Shown here in pieces: positions 42,063 to 49,930 of a DNA stretch of 64,000 nt. Every line of letters begins with the position of its first letter. Positions within the stretch are counted from its first letter, which is position 1. The notes under the pieces are model-generated. The model saw only the letters and a program-made list of their open reading frames with translations. It did no database searches and was not told where the DNA came from. The stretch is from Halobellus captivus (lineage in GTDB: Archaea; Halobacteriota; Halobacteria; Halobacteriales; Haloferacaceae): NCBI RefSeq assembly GCF_003697845.1, contig NZ_RDQE01000005.1:1-64000 (forward strand), read 5' to 3'. The position numbers were made by a program, and so were the translations under genes.

Positions 42063-43514
42063 TCATTCCAGGTTGACGTTGACGTTCTTCGTCTGGGTGT
42101 ACTCGCGCAGCGCCTCGGTGCCCTGCTCGCGGCCGAGTCCGCTCTCCTTGAACCCGCCGAACGGCGTTTGGGGCTGCGTGACGGGGTACTCGTTGACGCT
42201 CACCATCCCATAGTCGAGCCGGTCCGCGACGGTGTGAGCCGTCTCCAGGTCGCTCGTCCAGACCCCCGCCATGAGCCCGTACGGCGAGTCGTTCGCGATC
42301 TCGATCGCCTCCTCGCGGTCGGCGAACTCGATCACCGACAGCACCGGCCCGAAGATCTCCTCGCGGGCGACCGTCATGTCGTTGGTCACGTCGGTGAGGA
42401 CGGTCGGCTCGACGAAGTGGCCGGCCTCCTTGCCCGCCGGGACGCCTCCGCCACATGCGACGGTCGCGCCCTCCTCACGGCCGGCCTCGATGTACTCCAG
42501 CACCTCCGCCTGCTGGCTCCCGCTGACGGTCGGTCCCATCCGCCCGTCGTCGTCGATTCCGCTGCCGAGCGGGATGGACTCGGCGCGCTCGACGACGCAC
42601 TCGACGACCTCGTCGTGGATCGACTCGTGAACGAGGAGCCGGGAGCCGGCCCAACACATCTGTCCGGCGTTCATGAAGATCCCGTAGTGACAGCCGGCGG
42701 CCGCGGCGTCGAGGTCGGCGTCGGGGAAGACGAGGTTCGGCCCCTTCCCCCCGAGTTCGAGCGTGACGCCGGTCACGTTCGCGGCGGCGCGTTCCATCAC
42801 GCCCTTCCCGACGCCGGTGCTGCCCGTGAACGCGACGTGTGCCACGTCCGGGTGTTCGGCGAGGCGGTTCCCCGCGACGCTCCCGCGGCCGGGAACGACG
42901 TTCACGACGCCGTCCGGAAGGCCCGCCTCCTCCGCCGCGACCGCGTAGTAGAGCGCCGAGAGGGGCGTGGTGCTCGACGGTTTGAGAACCGCGGTGTTGC
43001 CGCAGGCGAGCGCGGGAGCGAGGCTCCGGCCGGCCAGCTGGAACGGGTAGTTCCATGGGATCACGTGGGCGGTGACGCCGACTGGCTCGCGGACGGTGTA
43101 GTTCAGCCGATCGCCGGGGACGGGGACCTGATCGCCCTCGATCTTGTCGGTCCAGCCGGCGTAGTAGCGGAACGTCTCGATCGCCATCTCGACGTCGAGC
43201 GACGCCTCGAACGGGGTCTTCCCGTTGTCGTGGGACTCGACCGCGACGATCTCGTCTTGCCGCTCCTCGATGGCGTCGGCCATCGCGTGAAGGCGCGCGC
43301 CGCGCTCGCGCGGGTCGAGCGACCGCCACTCGCCGTCGCGGGCCATCGCGTCGTCCGCGGCGGCGACGGCGCGGTCCACGTCGACCTCGGCCGCCTCCGC
43401 GACCTCGGCGTACGGCTCCTCCGTCGCGGGGTCCTCGGTGTGGAACGTCGTTCCTCCCTCGGCCGCGGTCCACTCGCCGTCGATATACAGCTCTGTCGGG
43501 CCGGCGTAGCTCAT
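42063..43514 (-). CDS. Aldehyde dehydrogenase (NAD(P)-dependent)
   Basis: This 483-residue aldehyde dehydrogenase has PWNYPFQLAGRSLAPALACGN for cofactor binding, GSTGVGKGV, the general-base Glu in LELGGKGPN (about 250) and the catalytic Cys in NAGQMCWAGSRL (about 285). In a phenylacetate route an enzyme of this class oxidises the semialdehyde formed by ring opening (the ALDH half of PaaZ); that role is inference. The ORF ends NVNVNLE and its stop codon lies inside the terminal AGGATGTCA of the adjacent TnpB element. The ATG before SYAGPTELYIDGEW is the family start. Confidence 0.92.
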   Translation of the reverse strand: MSYAGPTELYIDGEWTAAEGGTTFHTEDPATEEPYAEVAEAAEVDVDRAVAAADDAMARDGEWRSLDPRERGARLHAMADAIEERQDEIVAVESHDNGKTPFEASLDVEMAIETFRYYAGWTDKIEGDQVPVPGDRLNYTVREPVGVTAHVIPWNYPFQLAGRSLAPALACGNTAVLKPSSTTPLSALYYAVAAEEAGLPDGVVNVVPGRGSVAGNRLAEHPDVAHVAFTGSTGVGKGVMERAAANVTGVTLELGGKGPNLVFPDADLDAAAAGCHYGIFMNAGQMCWAGSRLLVHESIHDEVVECVVERAESIPLGSGIDDDGRMGPTVSGSQQAEVLEYIEAGREEGATVACGGGVPAGKEAGHFVEPTVLTDVTNDMTVAREEIFGPVLSVIEFADREEAIEIANDSPYGLMAGVWTSDLETAHTVADRLDYGMVSVNEYPVTQPQTPFGGFKESGLGREQGTEALREYTQTKNVNVNLE

Positions 43515-43609
43515 GCGGCTCGGGATCGCTTCCGCGCGGATAAAACGCTGTGGACGCCGGAACTCGATGGGATCGAGATGGGGTTCCGGAACCGAGCCGA
43601 TTCGGAGGC

Positions 43610-43653
43610 GAGCGGAGACGGAGACGAGCGGAGACGGAGACGAGCGGAGACGG
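43610..43653. repeat. 16-bp tandem repeat between divergent genes
   Basis: GAGCGGAGACGGAGAC is repeated 2.75 times in the intergenic region between the aldehyde and alcohol dehydrogenase genes. It lies about 95 bp upstream of the first ATG and 140 bp before the second. Confidence 0.6.
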
Positions 43654-43746
43654 CGGAGGTCGGGGGACTCGGAGTCGATCGAGTCGCGAGGACGCTCGCG
43701 GATGAGCGAACGTTTATGTGTAACACTACCCATGATGTTCGTGGAC

Positions 43747-44856
43747 ATGGAGATAGACGCCGCAGTCGTACGGGAGGAGTCCGGGCCGTTCGAGATCGAG
43801 ACGCTGGAGCTGGACGACCCCCAGCCCGGGGAGGTGTTGGTCCGCGTCGTGGGCGCGGGGCTGTGTCACACGGACATCGCCGTCAGGGACCAGTACTACC
43901 CGACCCCGCTGCCGGCGGTGCTCGGCCACGAGGGGTCTGGCGTCGTCGAGGCGGTCGGGGAGGGAGTCACGAAGGTGGAAGCCGGCGATCGGGTCGTGCT
44001 CACCTTCGATCACGACGGGACCTGTCGGAACTGCCGGGAGGGCGACGTGGCGTACTGCGACGACTTCTTCGCGCACAACTTCGCGGGACGGCGGGTCACG
44101 GACGGCTCCTCGCCGATCCGCGACGACGGCGAGGAGGTGAGCGGGATGTTCTTCGGCCAGTCCTCCTTCGCGACCCACTCGATCGCCACCGAGCGGAACG
44201 TCGTTCCCGTCGGCGACGACGTCCCCCTCGAGCTACTCGGACCGCTCGGCTGCGGGGTCCAGACGGGTGCGGGCGCGGTCATCAACACGCTCGACCCGCA
44301 GGCGGCCTCCTCCATCGTCGTGTTCGGGACCGGGTCGGTCGGCCTGAGCGCGGTCATGGCCGCGGACCTGAAGGGGTGTACCGACGTCGTCGCCGTCGAC
44401 CTCATGGAGTCCAGACTCGAGAAGGCGCTCGAGTTGGGCGCCACCCACGCGATCGATCCGACGAGCGTCGACGACACGGTCGACGCGATCCACGAACACC
44501 TCGGCGGCGGCGCGGACTACAGCGTCGAGACGACGGCGAACACGGACGTCCTCCGACAGGCGGTCGACTGCCTGCGCCAGAACGCCGACTGCGCGGTCGT
44601 CGGCGCGCCGCCGCTCGGAACCGAGGTCGAACTCGACGTGAACAACGTCCTGTTCGGACGGAACGTCAAGGGCGTCATCGAGGGGAACTCCATGCCGGAC
44701 CTCTTCATCCCCGACCTGATCGAGCTCTACCGCGCCGGGAAGTTCCCGTTCGACGAGCTCGTCACCTACTACGACTTCGAGGACATCGAGCGGGCGATAG
44801 CGGAGCAGGAGGCGGGCGAGGCGATCAAGCCGGTCCTTCGCGTGAGCGAGCCGTAG
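43747..44856 (+). CDS. Zinc-dependent alcohol dehydrogenase (aryl-alcohol type)
   Basis: This 369-residue MDR-family dehydrogenase resembles benzyl/aryl-alcohol dehydrogenases. Catalytic zinc ligands are in GLCHTD (about 39), LGHEGSGVV (about 62) and PLGCGVQTGAGA (about 168). The Rossmann motif is VVFGTGSVGLSAVMAA. In the structural-zinc loop the first Cys is replaced: DHDGTCRNCREGDVAYC has three Cys and an Asp/His. A GTTTATGT box lies about 30 bp before the chosen ATG; ATGs at 43732 and 43735 are alternatives. Divergent from the aldehyde dehydrogenase, it could supply it with an aldehyde. Confidence 0.9.
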   Translation: MEIDAAVVREESGPFEIETLELDDPQPGEVLVRVVGAGLCHTDIAVRDQYYPTPLPAVLGHEGSGVVEAVGEGVTKVEAGDRVVLTFDHDGTCRNCREGDVAYCDDFFAHNFAGRRVTDGSSPIRDDGEEVSGMFFGQSSFATHSIATERNVVPVGDDVPLELLGPLGCGVQTGAGAVINTLDPQAASSIVVFGTGSVGLSAVMAADLKGCTDVVAVDLMESRLEKALELGATHAIDPTSVDDTVDAIHEHLGGGADYSVETTANTDVLRQAVDCLRQNADCAVVGAPPLGTEVELDVNNVLFGRNVKGVIEGNSMPDLFIPDLIELYRAGKFPFDELVTYYDFEDIERAIAEQEAGEAIKPVLRVSEP

Positions 44857-44944
44857 GCGGGCAGGCTCCGGGCCGCCGCCGGCGGGTCGGAACCGCTCGT
44901 CCGGATCCCTATGGATTTTTACTGTAGGACCGAAACGGGGACCC

Positions 44945-46114
44945 ATGCGAGACGTGTATGTGCTCGGAGCCGGGCAGTCGTCGTTCGGCTCGTTTCCGGA
45001 GGAGACGTACCTCACGCTGTTCGACGACGCCTTCGACGCGGCGCTCGACAGCGTCGACGGCGAGTTCGACCCGGGGGAGATAGAGGAGGCGTACCTCGGT
45101 ACCCTCGGCGTCGGCGGCCGACAGATCGGGTTGAGCGGCCCCGCGGTGACCGAACACCTCGGGCTCCACGGCGTGCCGACGACGCGCGTCGAGAACGCGT
45201 GTGCCGCGAGCGGATTCGCCTTCCGGCAGGCGGTCACCGCCGTCAAGTCGGGGGTGGTCGACGTCGCGCTCGCGGGAGGGTACGAGGTGATGACCGACGC
45301 CAGCTCCGATCACACCCGCTGGTGGCTCGGCGTCAGCGGCGAGACCGAGTGGGAGCGCACGAGCGGCACGACGTTCGCCGGGGTGTACGCCCAGATGGCG
45401 AGCGCGCACATGGACGAGTACGGGACGACGGCCGAGGACCTGAGCCGCGTCGCCGTGAAGAACCACGCGAACGGGGCGAAGAACCCGAAGGCGCACCTCG
45501 GGTTCGAGTGCTCGCTCGAGGACGCCGTGTCGGCGCCGAGCGTCGCCGACCCGCTGAACCTCTACCACTGCTGTCCGACGACCGACGGCGCGAGCGCGGC
45601 CATCGTCGTGAGCGAGGAGGTCGCCCGGGAGGCGAGCGACGCGGCGGTCCAGGTCGCCGGCGCGGGCGCGGCGAGCGGGCGGGTCGGGCTGTTCCAGCGG
45701 GAGTCGCTGACGAGCGTCCCCGCGAGCGTCACCGCGGGCGAGTCGGCCTACGAGCAGGCGGGGATCGCCCCCGACGACCTCGACTTCGCCGAGGTCCACG
45801 ACTGCTTCGCCATCGCCGAGCTGCTCGCCTACGAGGACCTCGGGTTCTGCGAGCGCGGCGAGGCCGGCCGGCTCCTCCGGGAGGGCGTCACCGATCCCGA
45901 CGGCGAACTCCCCGTCAACACCTCCGGCGGGCTCAAATCGAAGGGACATCCCATCGGCGCGACCGGGACCGGCCAGATCGTCGAGGCGTTCAAACAGCTC
46001 CGCGGGGAGGCGTACGTCCAGGTCGACGACCCGAAGTACGGGCTGACACACAACGTCGGTGGGAGCGGGGGCGGCGTTACCGTCCACGTGCTCGAACGGG
46101 GTGAGTTCGCGTGA
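44945..46114 (+). CDS. Thiolase (archaeal acetyl-CoA acetyltransferase/SCP2-thiolase type)
   Basis: This 389-residue thiolase has the nucleophilic Cys in RVENACAASG (about 86), and the other catalytic positions in FAEVHDCFAIAE (about 283) and SKGHPIGATGTGQ (about 336). It would cleave a 3-oxoacyl-CoA, the last step of the route (PaaJ-like), or condense acetyl-CoA. Archaeal thiolases of this type act in a complex with a DUF35 protein; here the next gene, overlapping by four bases, carries DUF35 fused to an HMG-CoA-synthase-like domain. Confidence 0.92.
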   Translation: MRDVYVLGAGQSSFGSFPEETYLTLFDDAFDAALDSVDGEFDPGEIEEAYLGTLGVGGRQIGLSGPAVTEHLGLHGVPTTRVENACAASGFAFRQAVTAVKSGVVDVALAGGYEVMTDASSDHTRWWLGVSGETEWERTSGTTFAGVYAQMASAHMDEYGTTAEDLSRVAVKNHANGAKNPKAHLGFECSLEDAVSAPSVADPLNLYHCCPTTDGASAAIVVSEEVAREASDAAVQVAGAGAASGRVGLFQRESLTSVPASVTAGESAYEQAGIAPDDLDFAEVHDCFAIAELLAYEDLGFCERGEAGRLLREGVTDPDGELPVNTSGGLKSKGHPIGATGTGQIVEAFKQLRGEAYVQVDDPKYGLTHNVGGSGGGVTVHVLERGEFA

Positions 46115-47553
46115 GGGGGATCGCCGCCGCCGGGGCGTACGTGCCCCGGTTCCGGCTCACGACGGACGAACTCGCGGAGGCGTGGGGGACGAGCCACGCG
46201 AGCGGTATCGAGCGGAAGGCGGTGCCCGCCGCCGACGAGGACGCCCTGACGATGGCCGTCGAAGCGGCCGAGCGCGCGCTGTCGAGCGACGCGGTCGACC
46301 GCGACGATCTGACGCTCGCGGCCGTGGCGACGACGACGACGCCGGCCGAGGAGGGCGAGCTGCTCCCGCGGCTCGCGCGGGCGCTCGACCTCCCTCGATC
46401 GGTGGCGACGGCGACGGTCGGCGGCCACACGGCGGCGGGAGCCGAGGCGCTCTCACGGGCGCTCGACGCCGAGGGGCCGGCGCTCGTCGTCGCCGCCGAC
46501 TGTCCGGCGGGCGAGCCGGCCGAGGGCGACCACCCGCTCGGGGCCGGCGCGGCGGCGTTCGTCGTCGACGACGACGCGCCCGCGACCGTGACCGGCACCG
46601 CCTGGTATACCGAGGAGACGCCGGGCGTCCGGTTCCGCGAGCGCGGCGGGGAGGAGGTGGCGTCGCTCGACGTCACGACCTATCAGCGGAACGCGATCCG
46701 CGAGGCGGTCACGGAGGCCGTCTCGTCGCTTCCGGTCGACCCCGCGGACGCCGACGCCGCGTCGGTCCACCAGCCGGACGGCCGGTTCCCGTACCGGGCG
46801 ACCGCGGACCTCCCGGTCTCGAACGGGGCGGTCGCGGCGGGGACCGTCGTGGACCGGATCGGCGACGCCGGGGCCGCAACGGTCCCGCTCGGACTGCTCG
46901 CCGCCCTCGACGCGGACGACACGGGGAGTGACGAGGGCGACGCCGAGAGCGCCGGGACGTCGATCGCGGCCTTCTTCGGCGGCGGCACCGCGGCCGCGGT
47001 CGCCGTCGGGGGCGGACTCGCCGTCGAGGGGATAGACGACCTCGAGGACGGGACGACGATCGACTACGCCTCGTACCTCCGCGAGCGGGGATACGTCGTG
47101 AGCGGCGACGTCGCCGGCGGCGGGGCCCACGTCAGCCTGCCGAACTGGCGGCGGTCGCTCGACCAGCGCTACCGGCTCGTCGCGGGGGTCTGTCCGGAGT
47201 GCGGCGGCGTCTCGTTCCCGCCGGAGGGTGCCTGCCAGTCGTGTCACTCGCGGATCGAGTTCGAGGAGTTCGAGGCCCCCCGGACCGGGACGGTCCGGGC
47301 CCTGACCGTCATCGGGCAGGGCGGCGCGCCGCCGGAGTTCGCGGAGCTCCAGCAGCGCGACGGCGCGTACGCCGTGGCGATCGTCGAGCTCGAGGCCGCG
47401 GCGGGACGCGTCCGGCTCCCCGCCCAGGTCACCGACGCGGACCCGGCCGACGTCGACGTCGGCGACGAGGTCCGGGCGACGGTCCGGCGGATCTACGAGC
47501 AGGAGGGCGTCCCCCGCTACGGGGTCAAGTTCGAGCCGATCGAGTCCGAGTGA
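46111..47553 (+). CDS. HMG-CoA-synthase-like domain (no active-site Cys) fused to DUF35 zinc-ribbon/OB-fold
   Basis: This 480-residue protein has a thiolase-superfamily domain, residues 1-310, resembling HMG-CoA synthase (IAAAGAYVPRFRLTTDELAEAWG, then NAIREAVTEAVSSLPVDPAD, VHQPDGRFPYRATADL). The region where the catalytic Cys is expected reads TATVGGHTAAGAEAL, with no Cys. Residues 345-480 are a DUF35 unit: zinc ribbon (CPECGG, CQSCHS near 360-377) and OB-fold (GTVRALTVIGQGG). It starts at a GTG overlapping the thiolase stop. It is probably a non-catalytic scaffold for the thiolase. Its end overlaps the convergent hydrolase gene by 37 bp. Confidence 0.82.
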   Translation: MRGIAAAGAYVPRFRLTTDELAEAWGTSHASGIERKAVPAADEDALTMAVEAAERALSSDAVDRDDLTLAAVATTTTPAEEGELLPRLARALDLPRSVATATVGGHTAAGAEALSRALDAEGPALVVAADCPAGEPAEGDHPLGAGAAAFVVDDDAPATVTGTAWYTEETPGVRFRERGGEEVASLDVTTYQRNAIREAVTEAVSSLPVDPADADAASVHQPDGRFPYRATADLPVSNGAVAAGTVVDRIGDAGAATVPLGLLAALDADDTGSDEGDAESAGTSIAAFFGGGTAAAVAVGGGLAVEGIDDLEDGTTIDYASYLRERGYVVSGDVAGGGAHVSLPNWRRSLDQRYRLVAGVCPECGGVSFPPEGACQSCHSRIEFEEFEAPRTGTVRALTVIGQGGAPPEFAELQQRDGAYAVAIVELEAAAGRVRLPAQVTDADPADVDVGDEVRATVRRIYEQEGVPRYGVKFEPIESE

Positions 47554-48485
47554 GTGCCCGGGCGGACCCGGTACGCGACCGGGTCGTCCTCGCACCGTTC
47601 GACCGCGCCGATCGCCGCGAGCCGACGGAGGTGTGCCGACGCCTCGCCCGCGCCGAACTTCGCGTGGATCCCGCGCATCTCGCCGAACAGCTCCCGCGCG
47701 ACCGTCCACGGCGTGGCCGCGCCCGCCGCGGGAAGCGCGTCGAGGACCCGTCGTGCGCGCTCGCGGTGGTGTTCGCGAACCGACGCCGCCTCGCTCGCCA
47801 CGTCGACGGTCGTCCCGTGACCGGGCTCGCCGCGGTCGAAGGCGTCGGCGACGCGGTCGACGGAGCGGAGATACGCCGCGAGCGGGTCGTCGGTCCGCGT
47901 GTCGCTTCCGCCGACGTTCGGCGTGTACGTCGGCAACAGCAGGTCGCCGAGGAACAGCGTGTCGCCGCGCGATCCGTCGTACACGAACGAGGCGTGACCC
48001 GCGGTGTGACCCGGGGTAGAGAGGAGTTCGACGCCCGCGACGACGTCCCCGTCGGAGAGTTCGTGAACGTCGTAGGTGTCGGGGAGCGGCGAGGGGCGGT
48101 CCGCCTCGACGAGCGGGGTTCGCACGTCCCTCGGCACCCCCCACCGTCGGAGCGCGGCGGCGTCGCGGTCGAGTCTGCGGGCGCGTTCGTCCGCGTACGA
48201 CGCCACGAGCGGCGCGTCGGCCGCGTGCATGGCGATCCGGGCGTCCGCGGCGTCCGCGAGCCGGGTCGCCAGCCCCGCGTGGTCGGCGTGCCAGTGGGTC
48301 ACGAGGACGTGCTCGACGTCGTCGAGCGCGAGGTCGGCGTCCGCGATCCCCGCACGCAGGGCCCCCCACGGCTCGTCCCCCGGCGGTCCGGGATCGACGA
48401 CGACGCCGGCGTCGGGAAGGACGTACGCGCCGTTGACGCCCTCCGGCGATCCCGTGCCGACGGCGACGCGAACCGCGTCCGTCAC
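47517..48485 (-). CDS. Metallo-beta-lactamase-fold hydrolase
   Basis: This 322-residue MBL hydrolase has the metal motif VTHWHADHAGLA near residue 62, later ligands in STPGHTAGHASF and FLGDLLLP, and a His near residue 225 (EPGHGTTV). A winged-helix-like C-terminus (PWTVARELFGEMRGIHAKF, AHLRRLAAIGAVE) recalls the LACTB2/thioesterase-like subgroup, so thioester hydrolysis is possible. Its start overlaps the upstream UbiD-like gene (ATGA), placing it in that operon. Confidence 0.87.
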   Translation of the reverse strand: MTDAVRVAVGTGSPEGVNGAYVLPDAGVVVDPGPPGDEPWGALRAGIADADLALDDVEHVLVTHWHADHAGLATRLADAADARIAMHAADAPLVASYADERARRLDRDAAALRRWGVPRDVRTPLVEADRPSPLPDTYDVHELSDGDVVAGVELLSTPGHTAGHASFVYDGSRGDTLFLGDLLLPTYTPNVGGSDTRTDDPLAAYLRSVDRVADAFDRGEPGHGTTVDVASEAASVREHHRERARRVLDALPAAGAATPWTVARELFGEMRGIHAKFGAGEASAHLRRLAAIGAVERCEDDPVAYRVRPGTHSDSIGSNLTP

Positions 48486-49930
48486 GCGCCGTCACCTCTC
48501 GACGCGGCGTCGTCGTACGGCGGCGGGTCCTCGATCCCGTCGTCCCCGGCCCGTGACGCCGTCAGCGTCTCCCATCGTTCGAGTGCGGACTCGCGGATCC
48601 CCTCCGGGAACGACGACTCGAACGTGACGCGCGGCGCGATGTAGTCCTCGTCCCACCGTGGATCCCAGATGGCGCTGATGTACAGCCGCGACCCGGTCTC
48701 GCCGTCCCGGCGGTAGACCGGCGCGGTCGCCGCCGGGGCGTTGGGGTCGCTGAACACCCAGTCGTTGCCCGGGTGCGCCTTCACCCACATGTCGTCGAGC
48801 GCGCGGGCGAGGTCGGTCGGCCGCGCGTACTCGTCCAGCACCAACACCTTGTCGAAGTAGTCGGAGAACGAGAACAGCGCGTTCGCGAGCTGCCAGTCGA
48901 AGCCGGCGTACAGGATCTCGCTCGAGACGAGACAGAGGCCGAGCCGACTCTCGACGGGGAGCTGTACCCAGGAGACGGGCGAGACCCCCCAGTAGCCGTT
49001 CACGCGGCGGTACAGCGTCGCCGCCTCGACGAGGCTCATGAGGTGGACGTCGTCCGCGAGGGGCGCGCCGAGCGGGACGAACGGCACCGTCGGATCCTCC
49101 CGCAGGCGGATCCCCTCCGCCTCGAACGAGAGCGTGGCGGTCTCGGTCGCCCGTTCCCAGGTCGCCTCCGGGCCGGAGACCGGGGCGTCGGTGGGATCGG
49201 CGACGCCGTCGATCCGTACCTCCGCGCTCGCGGGCACGACACGCCCGTCGACCCGCGCGAGCGGGACGTCGGCGAGCCCGGCGGCGCGTTCCGGCACGGC
49301 GGGAACGGTCCGGTCCTGCGTCCATCCCTGGAGCGCGGCGACGAGCGTCGCCGCCTCGACGCCGAGCGACACGCTCGCGGCCCGCCCGCCCTCGAACCAC
49401 TCGTCGACCGCCCCCGGAACGACCACCCTGAGCGTCGATCCCCGGTGGACGGTCCCCCGGACCGGCGCCCACGTCGTGGTCCCGTCGCGTTCGACCGCGA
49501 TCACGCCCTGCGTGACGCCCTGTCGTCCGGCGTCGTCGACGCCCGGGAGGCCGAGCGCGTAGAGGTCGTCCCCCGCGTCGCGGTCGGCGGCCGGGTCGAG
49601 AAGGACCGCGTCCGAGAGCGGGGTCGTCTCCCACCGCGAGAGCACGTCGAGGAGGTCGACGCAGCCGACGTCGTGACCCAGCCCGAGGCCGGCAGCGATC
49701 CGTCGCCACGGGCGGTTCTCCCGGCCGGATATCTGGTCGGGGCCGGCGTAGACGCCGCTGGCGTACGCGACCCGGCCGGCCGTCTCGTCGAACCGGAGCG
49801 CGGCGCAGTTGTGCCGGAGCGCCTCGGTCGCGACGACCGCCGCCTCGGTGTCCCAGTGGACGCGGTCGCCTATCTCCAGGAGGTCCCCGCGCTCGCGGAG
49901 GTCGTCGAGGTGATCGGAGAGGGTCGTCAC
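48482..49930 (-). CDS. UbiD-family protein lacking the EGPFG catalytic motif
   Basis: The 482-residue protein aligns by pattern with UbiD decarboxylases: NRPWRRIAAGLGLG, WAPVRGTVHRGSTLRVVVPG in place of the prFMN-binding strand, and PASAEVRIDGVADP. The GxxEGPFGxYxGY segment with the catalytic Glu pair is absent; the text runs APVSGPEATWERATETATLSF instead. It may be a non-catalytic partner of the UbiD encoded immediately upstream, to which it is coupled by a GTGA overlap. The C-terminal 200 residues (SWVQLPVESRLGLCLVSSEI, FSFSDYFDKVLVLDE) retain the UbiD second domain. Confidence 0.75.
   Translation of the reverse strand: MTTLSDHLDDLRERGDLLEIGDRVHWDTEAAVVATEALRHNCAALRFDETAGRVAYASGVYAGPDQISGRENRPWRRIAAGLGLGHDVGCVDLLDVLSRWETTPLSDAVLLDPAADRDAGDDLYALGLPGVDDAGRQGVTQGVIAVERDGTTTWAPVRGTVHRGSTLRVVVPGAVDEWFEGGRAASVSLGVEAATLVAALQGWTQDRTVPAVPERAAGLADVPLARVDGRVVPASAEVRIDGVADPTDAPVSGPEATWERATETATLSFEAEGIRLREDPTVPFVPLGAPLADDVHLMSLVEAATLYRRVNGYWGVSPVSWVQLPVESRLGLCLVSSEILYAGFDWQLANALFSFSDYFDKVLVLDEYARPTDLARALDDMWVKAHPGNDWVFSDPNAPAATAPVYRRDGETGSRLYISAIWDPRWDEDYIAPRVTFESSFPEGIRESALERWETLTASRAGDDGIEDPPPYDDAASRGDGA

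Larger units (their letters stand above)
40494..42065 (+). mobile_element. TnpB-only IS200/IS605-type element (IS1341-like), tnpB frameshifted
   Basis: The element has terminal hairpins: CCCGCCGTTTACGACGGG at about 40496 and CCTCGCCGTTTACGGCGAGG at 42037-42056, the second followed by AGGATGTCA. The same terminal word ends the second element at 53.5 kb. No TnpA (Y1 transposase) is present, so it would need one in trans. It carries a divergent 43-codon ORF and a tnpB with a one-base deletion. The right end touches the 3' end of the aldehyde dehydrogenase gene. Boundaries are estimates. Confidence 0.75.
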
